Origin: CAZXDS01 sp964639525
GTDB taxonomy: Bacteria; Bacteroidota; Ignavibacteria; Ignavibacteriales; Melioribacteraceae
DNA length: 17,253 nucleotides
Assembly (NCBI GenBank): GCA_964639525.1
Contig: CAZXDS010000056.1
Span: 1-17,253 of the forward strand
Direction: 5' to 3'
Shown: piece after piece, positions 15,077 to 17,253 of the stretch
Layout of the letters: each line of letters begins with the position of its first letter
Numbering within the stretch: position 1 is the stretch's first letter
Program-made: the position numbers and the translations under genes
The notes under the pieces: generated by a model
Database searches by the model: none
Told to the model about the DNA's origin: nothing
The model's input: only the letters and a program-made list of their open reading frames with translations

Positions 15077-17170
15077 ATGGGTATGATGGCCAAGATGAGG
15101 AGTTTGGCTCCGTGGTTTATAATTACGGTCGGAGGATTATTTGTTCTGTTTATGGTTTTTTCCGATGCGAGTGTGAGCAAGTTAGCAACAAGAGGAAATA
15201 ATATTATTGGATACATAGGTGATGATGCTATTACATATAGTGAATTTTCTTCCTTAGTTGAAAAGACGAGAACTCAGCAAGTACAGAGAAGCGGAAAAGA
15301 AATTCCGGCTGAGCAAATGGATGCTTTCCGCGATCAAGTGTGGGAATCAGTGGTTAGCCAAAGATTAATTGCAAAAGAAATTAAAAACTTAGGCTTTATT
15401 ATTACAGACAATGAAATTAAAAATGTCTTATTGGGACCAAATCCTCCTGCTGATTTGCAAAGGTCTTTTATTGATTCGACAGGGAAATTTAATAGAGCAG
15501 CATACGAAGCAGCACTTCAAGACCCTAGAAACAAAAAAATTGTAATTCAAGTTGAAGAAGGTGTTCGGCAACAATTAATTCAAAAAAAATTACAAGACTA
15601 TTTAAACGCTACAATGCTTGTTAGCGACAAAGATGTTGAACGTGAATATGAAAAGAAAAACTTAAAAGCCAGTGCCGACTTCGCATTTGTTAATTCAAGG
15701 TTTATGCCGGATTCACTTGCCACTGTTACGGAAAGTGAAATAAAAGATTATTATAATAGTAATTTGGATGAATATAAAGTTGAAGAACAAAGAAAAATAA
15801 AATATGTTCTTTTCCGTAAACAAGCATCGGCAGATGACTCTTTGGACATTAAAAATAATTTGAAAGCTATTTTGAAAGATATTAAAAAAGATACAAGTTC
15901 TTTTAAAACATACGTTCAAATATATTCCAATCAACCGTATAGCCGCGATACGCTTTCGCTGGATAAAATTTCCGACAAAGTTGTTCCATTGCTGACTAAA
16001 GCAAAACCGGGCAGCCTGATTGGACCTGTTCTTACAAACAATGGTTATGTTCTTGTTAATTATATTGGGAAAAAAAGAACAAAAAGTCCCGTTGTTAGAG
16101 CATCACACATTTTAATTTCTAATCGCGGAATTGGTGATGCGAAAGCAAAAGTAAAAGCCAATGAAGTTTATAAACAACTAAAAAACGGAGCTGATTTCGC
16201 TACTACCGCTATGAAAAACTCCGAAGACCCGGGTTCTAAAATTAAAGGCGGAGATCTCGGATGGTTTGGTAAGGGACAAATGGTTCCGGCTTTTGAAAAA
16301 GCTTGCTTTAGCGGCAGAGTCGGTACTGTTCAAAAACCCATTAAAACTCGTTACGGTTACCATATAATTAAAGTAACAAACAAAAGCAACTACAAGTACA
16401 TTATTGAAAAGATAACTAATAAAATAGAACCTTCCGGTGCTACTGTTGATAAAATAAATAGTGATGCAAGCGATTTTTCATATCTTGCGAATAAAAATGA
16501 TTTTGTATCCGAAGCTAATCTTGTTAAATATCAAATAATTGAATCTAAACCATTTAAGGGAGATGCAGTTGCAATTTCGGGACTCGGTGTTAGCAAACCT
16601 TTGGTGAAGTTTACTTTTGAAAACAGTGTCGGTGATATAAGCGATGTTTATAAAGTGCCTTCAGGCTATGTTGTTGCAATGGTATCCGAAGTTATTCCTG
16701 CGGGACACAAACCATTGGCAAAAGTTAAAAATCAAATCAAAAATAAATTGATTGAAAACAAAAAACTTAATCTCAGTTTTGACCTTGCTAAAAAAATGAA
16801 AGCGGCAATTGGCAACGATGCCAACCTTTCGCTGGCAGCCAAAGTTTTTCCGCGTGTAAAAGTCAGCCATATGGATAACATTACTCCGGTTTCAACAATT
16901 ACCAGCGTAGGCAGAGATTTCATTTTTAATGATTATGTAATGTCAGGCGAAATAAATAAAGTATCCGCTCCGATAAAAGGCAAGCGCGGAAGCTATATTA
17001 TTCGTATTACAAGTAGGACAAAATTCGATTCAACTGCATTTGCATTACAGAAAAATAATCTGCGAAATTATTTAATGCAGCAGCAGCAAACTGCTTATTT
17101 TAGAAACTGGGTTGAAAATCTTAAAAAGGCTGGCAATGTAATTGATTTAAGATATAAATTTTATAAATAA
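15077..17170 (+). CDS. PpiD/SurA-like periplasmic peptidyl-prolyl isomerase and chaperone
   Basis: The 697-residue protein is anchored by an N-terminal transmembrane helix (about 12-28, PWFIITVGGLFVLFMVF), leaving the rest in the periplasm. An SurA_N-like chaperone region (about 41-190, GYIGDDAITYSEFSSLVEK and SQRLIAKEIKNLGFIITDNEI) follows. Residues about 342-437 are a good parvulin domain (VRASHILISNRG, then KGGDLGWFGKGQMVPAFEKA, then IKTRYGYHIIKV). Residues about 237-333 look like a degenerate parvulin copy. The C-terminal part (about 500-697) contains further parvulin-like end segments (VYKVPSGYVVAMVSEV, KGKRGSYIIRITS). Family knowledge makes it a folding helper for exported and outer-membrane proteins. 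GAGGAG precedes the ATG at 15077. It diverges from the small membrane protein gene over 170 bp and stands alone in its direction. Confidence 0.9.
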   Translation: MGMMAKMRSLAPWFIITVGGLFVLFMVFSDASVSKLATRGNNIIGYIGDDAITYSEFSSLVEKTRTQQVQRSGKEIPAEQMDAFRDQVWESVVSQRLIAKEIKNLGFIITDNEIKNVLLGPNPPADLQRSFIDSTGKFNRAAYEAALQDPRNKKIVIQVEEGVRQQLIQKKLQDYLNATMLVSDKDVEREYEKKNLKASADFAFVNSRFMPDSLATVTESEIKDYYNSNLDEYKVEEQRKIKYVLFRKQASADDSLDIKNNLKAILKDIKKDTSSFKTYVQIYSNQPYSRDTLSLDKISDKVVPLLTKAKPGSLIGPVLTNNGYVLVNYIGKKRTKSPVVRASHILISNRGIGDAKAKVKANEVYKQLKNGADFATTAMKNSEDPGSKIKGGDLGWFGKGQMVPAFEKACFSGRVGTVQKPIKTRYGYHIIKVTNKSNYKYIIEKITNKIEPSGATVDKINSDASDFSYLANKNDFVSEANLVKYQIIESKPFKGDAVAISGLGVSKPLVKFTFENSVGDISDVYKVPSGYVVAMVSEVIPAGHKPLAKVKNQIKNKLIENKKLNLSFDLAKKMKAAIGNDANLSLAAKVFPRVKVSHMDNITPVSTITSVGRDFIFNDYVMSGEINKVSAPIKGKRGSYIIRITSRTKFDSTAFALQKNNLRNYLMQQQQTAYFRNWVENLKKAGNVIDLRYKFYK

Positions 17171-17200
17171 TAAAATTTAAATTTGAACCGATAATAAAAG

Positions 17201-17253
17201 CAGCGATTCAGAGTCAAAATTTCTGTAACACAGATTAATAATCTGTGTTACAG
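17201..17253 (-). mobile_element. Partial copy of the MITE-like element running off the right edge
   Basis: CAGCGATTCAGAGTCAAAA followed by TTTCTG and the hairpin CTGTAACACAGATTA-A-TAATCTGTGTTACAG is the reverse complement of the right end of the element at 5985-6158. The copy is therefore inserted in the opposite orientation and its other end lies beyond the window. It begins 30 bp after the stop codon of the PpiD-like gene. The hairpin centre differs by one base (A here, T in the complete copy in the same reading). Confidence 0.8.

Noticed and set aside
1..17253. CRISPR array, tRNA, rRNA, toxin-antitoxin or phage-defence system
   Set aside because: No regularly spaced repeats, no cloverleaf or rRNA sequence, and no defence-type domains were found on either strand.

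Overview
The window is AT-rich DNA from a bacterium of the Bacteroidota/Ignavibacteriota lineage. The clearest evidence is a secreted protein ending in a type IX secretion C-terminal domain of the 'SQNYPNPFNPTTTIKYSVP ... LKIYDILGREIATLVN' kind, a wording typical of Ignavibacteria. The lineage call is inferred from protein style and gene order; no marker gene such as 16S rRNA is present.

Layout. Left part: an ArsC/Spx-type thioredoxin-fold gene with a disrupted 5' end (minus), then a divergent M14 zinc carboxypeptidase (plus), which converges on purM (minus). A large secreted LVIVD-repeat beta-propeller with a type IX sorting domain (minus) follows, and then about 0.9 kb without a convincing gene. 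That gap holds a 174-bp non-autonomous mobile element with terminal inverted repeats and an exact 8-bp target duplication.

Central part: a co-directional plus-strand block, hrcA-grpE-dnaJ (heat-shock repressor, nucleotide exchange factor, Hsp40), a membrane-anchored helix-hairpin-helix protein that probably starts at AUU, a single-pass membrane protein of unknown function, an actin-fold PilM/DUF3822-like protein, rsmD (16S rRNA m2G966 methyltransferase) and coaD (CoA biosynthesis). The block ends at a hairpin that also serves the convergent minus-strand unit: a 70-residue two-helix membrane protein followed 3 bp later by a sodium:solute symporter with a long soluble tail. The right end is a PpiD/SurA-like periplasmic folding factor (plus).

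Most genes are housekeeping (protein folding, purine and CoA synthesis, rRNA modification). I did not find a defence system, CRISPR array, tRNA or rRNA. The unusual content is small-scale: a repeat family present as one complete copy and two partial copies, a different palindrome inserted in frame into the type IX domain, non-canonical or broken starts at two genes, and two poorly characterised membrane-protein pairs.
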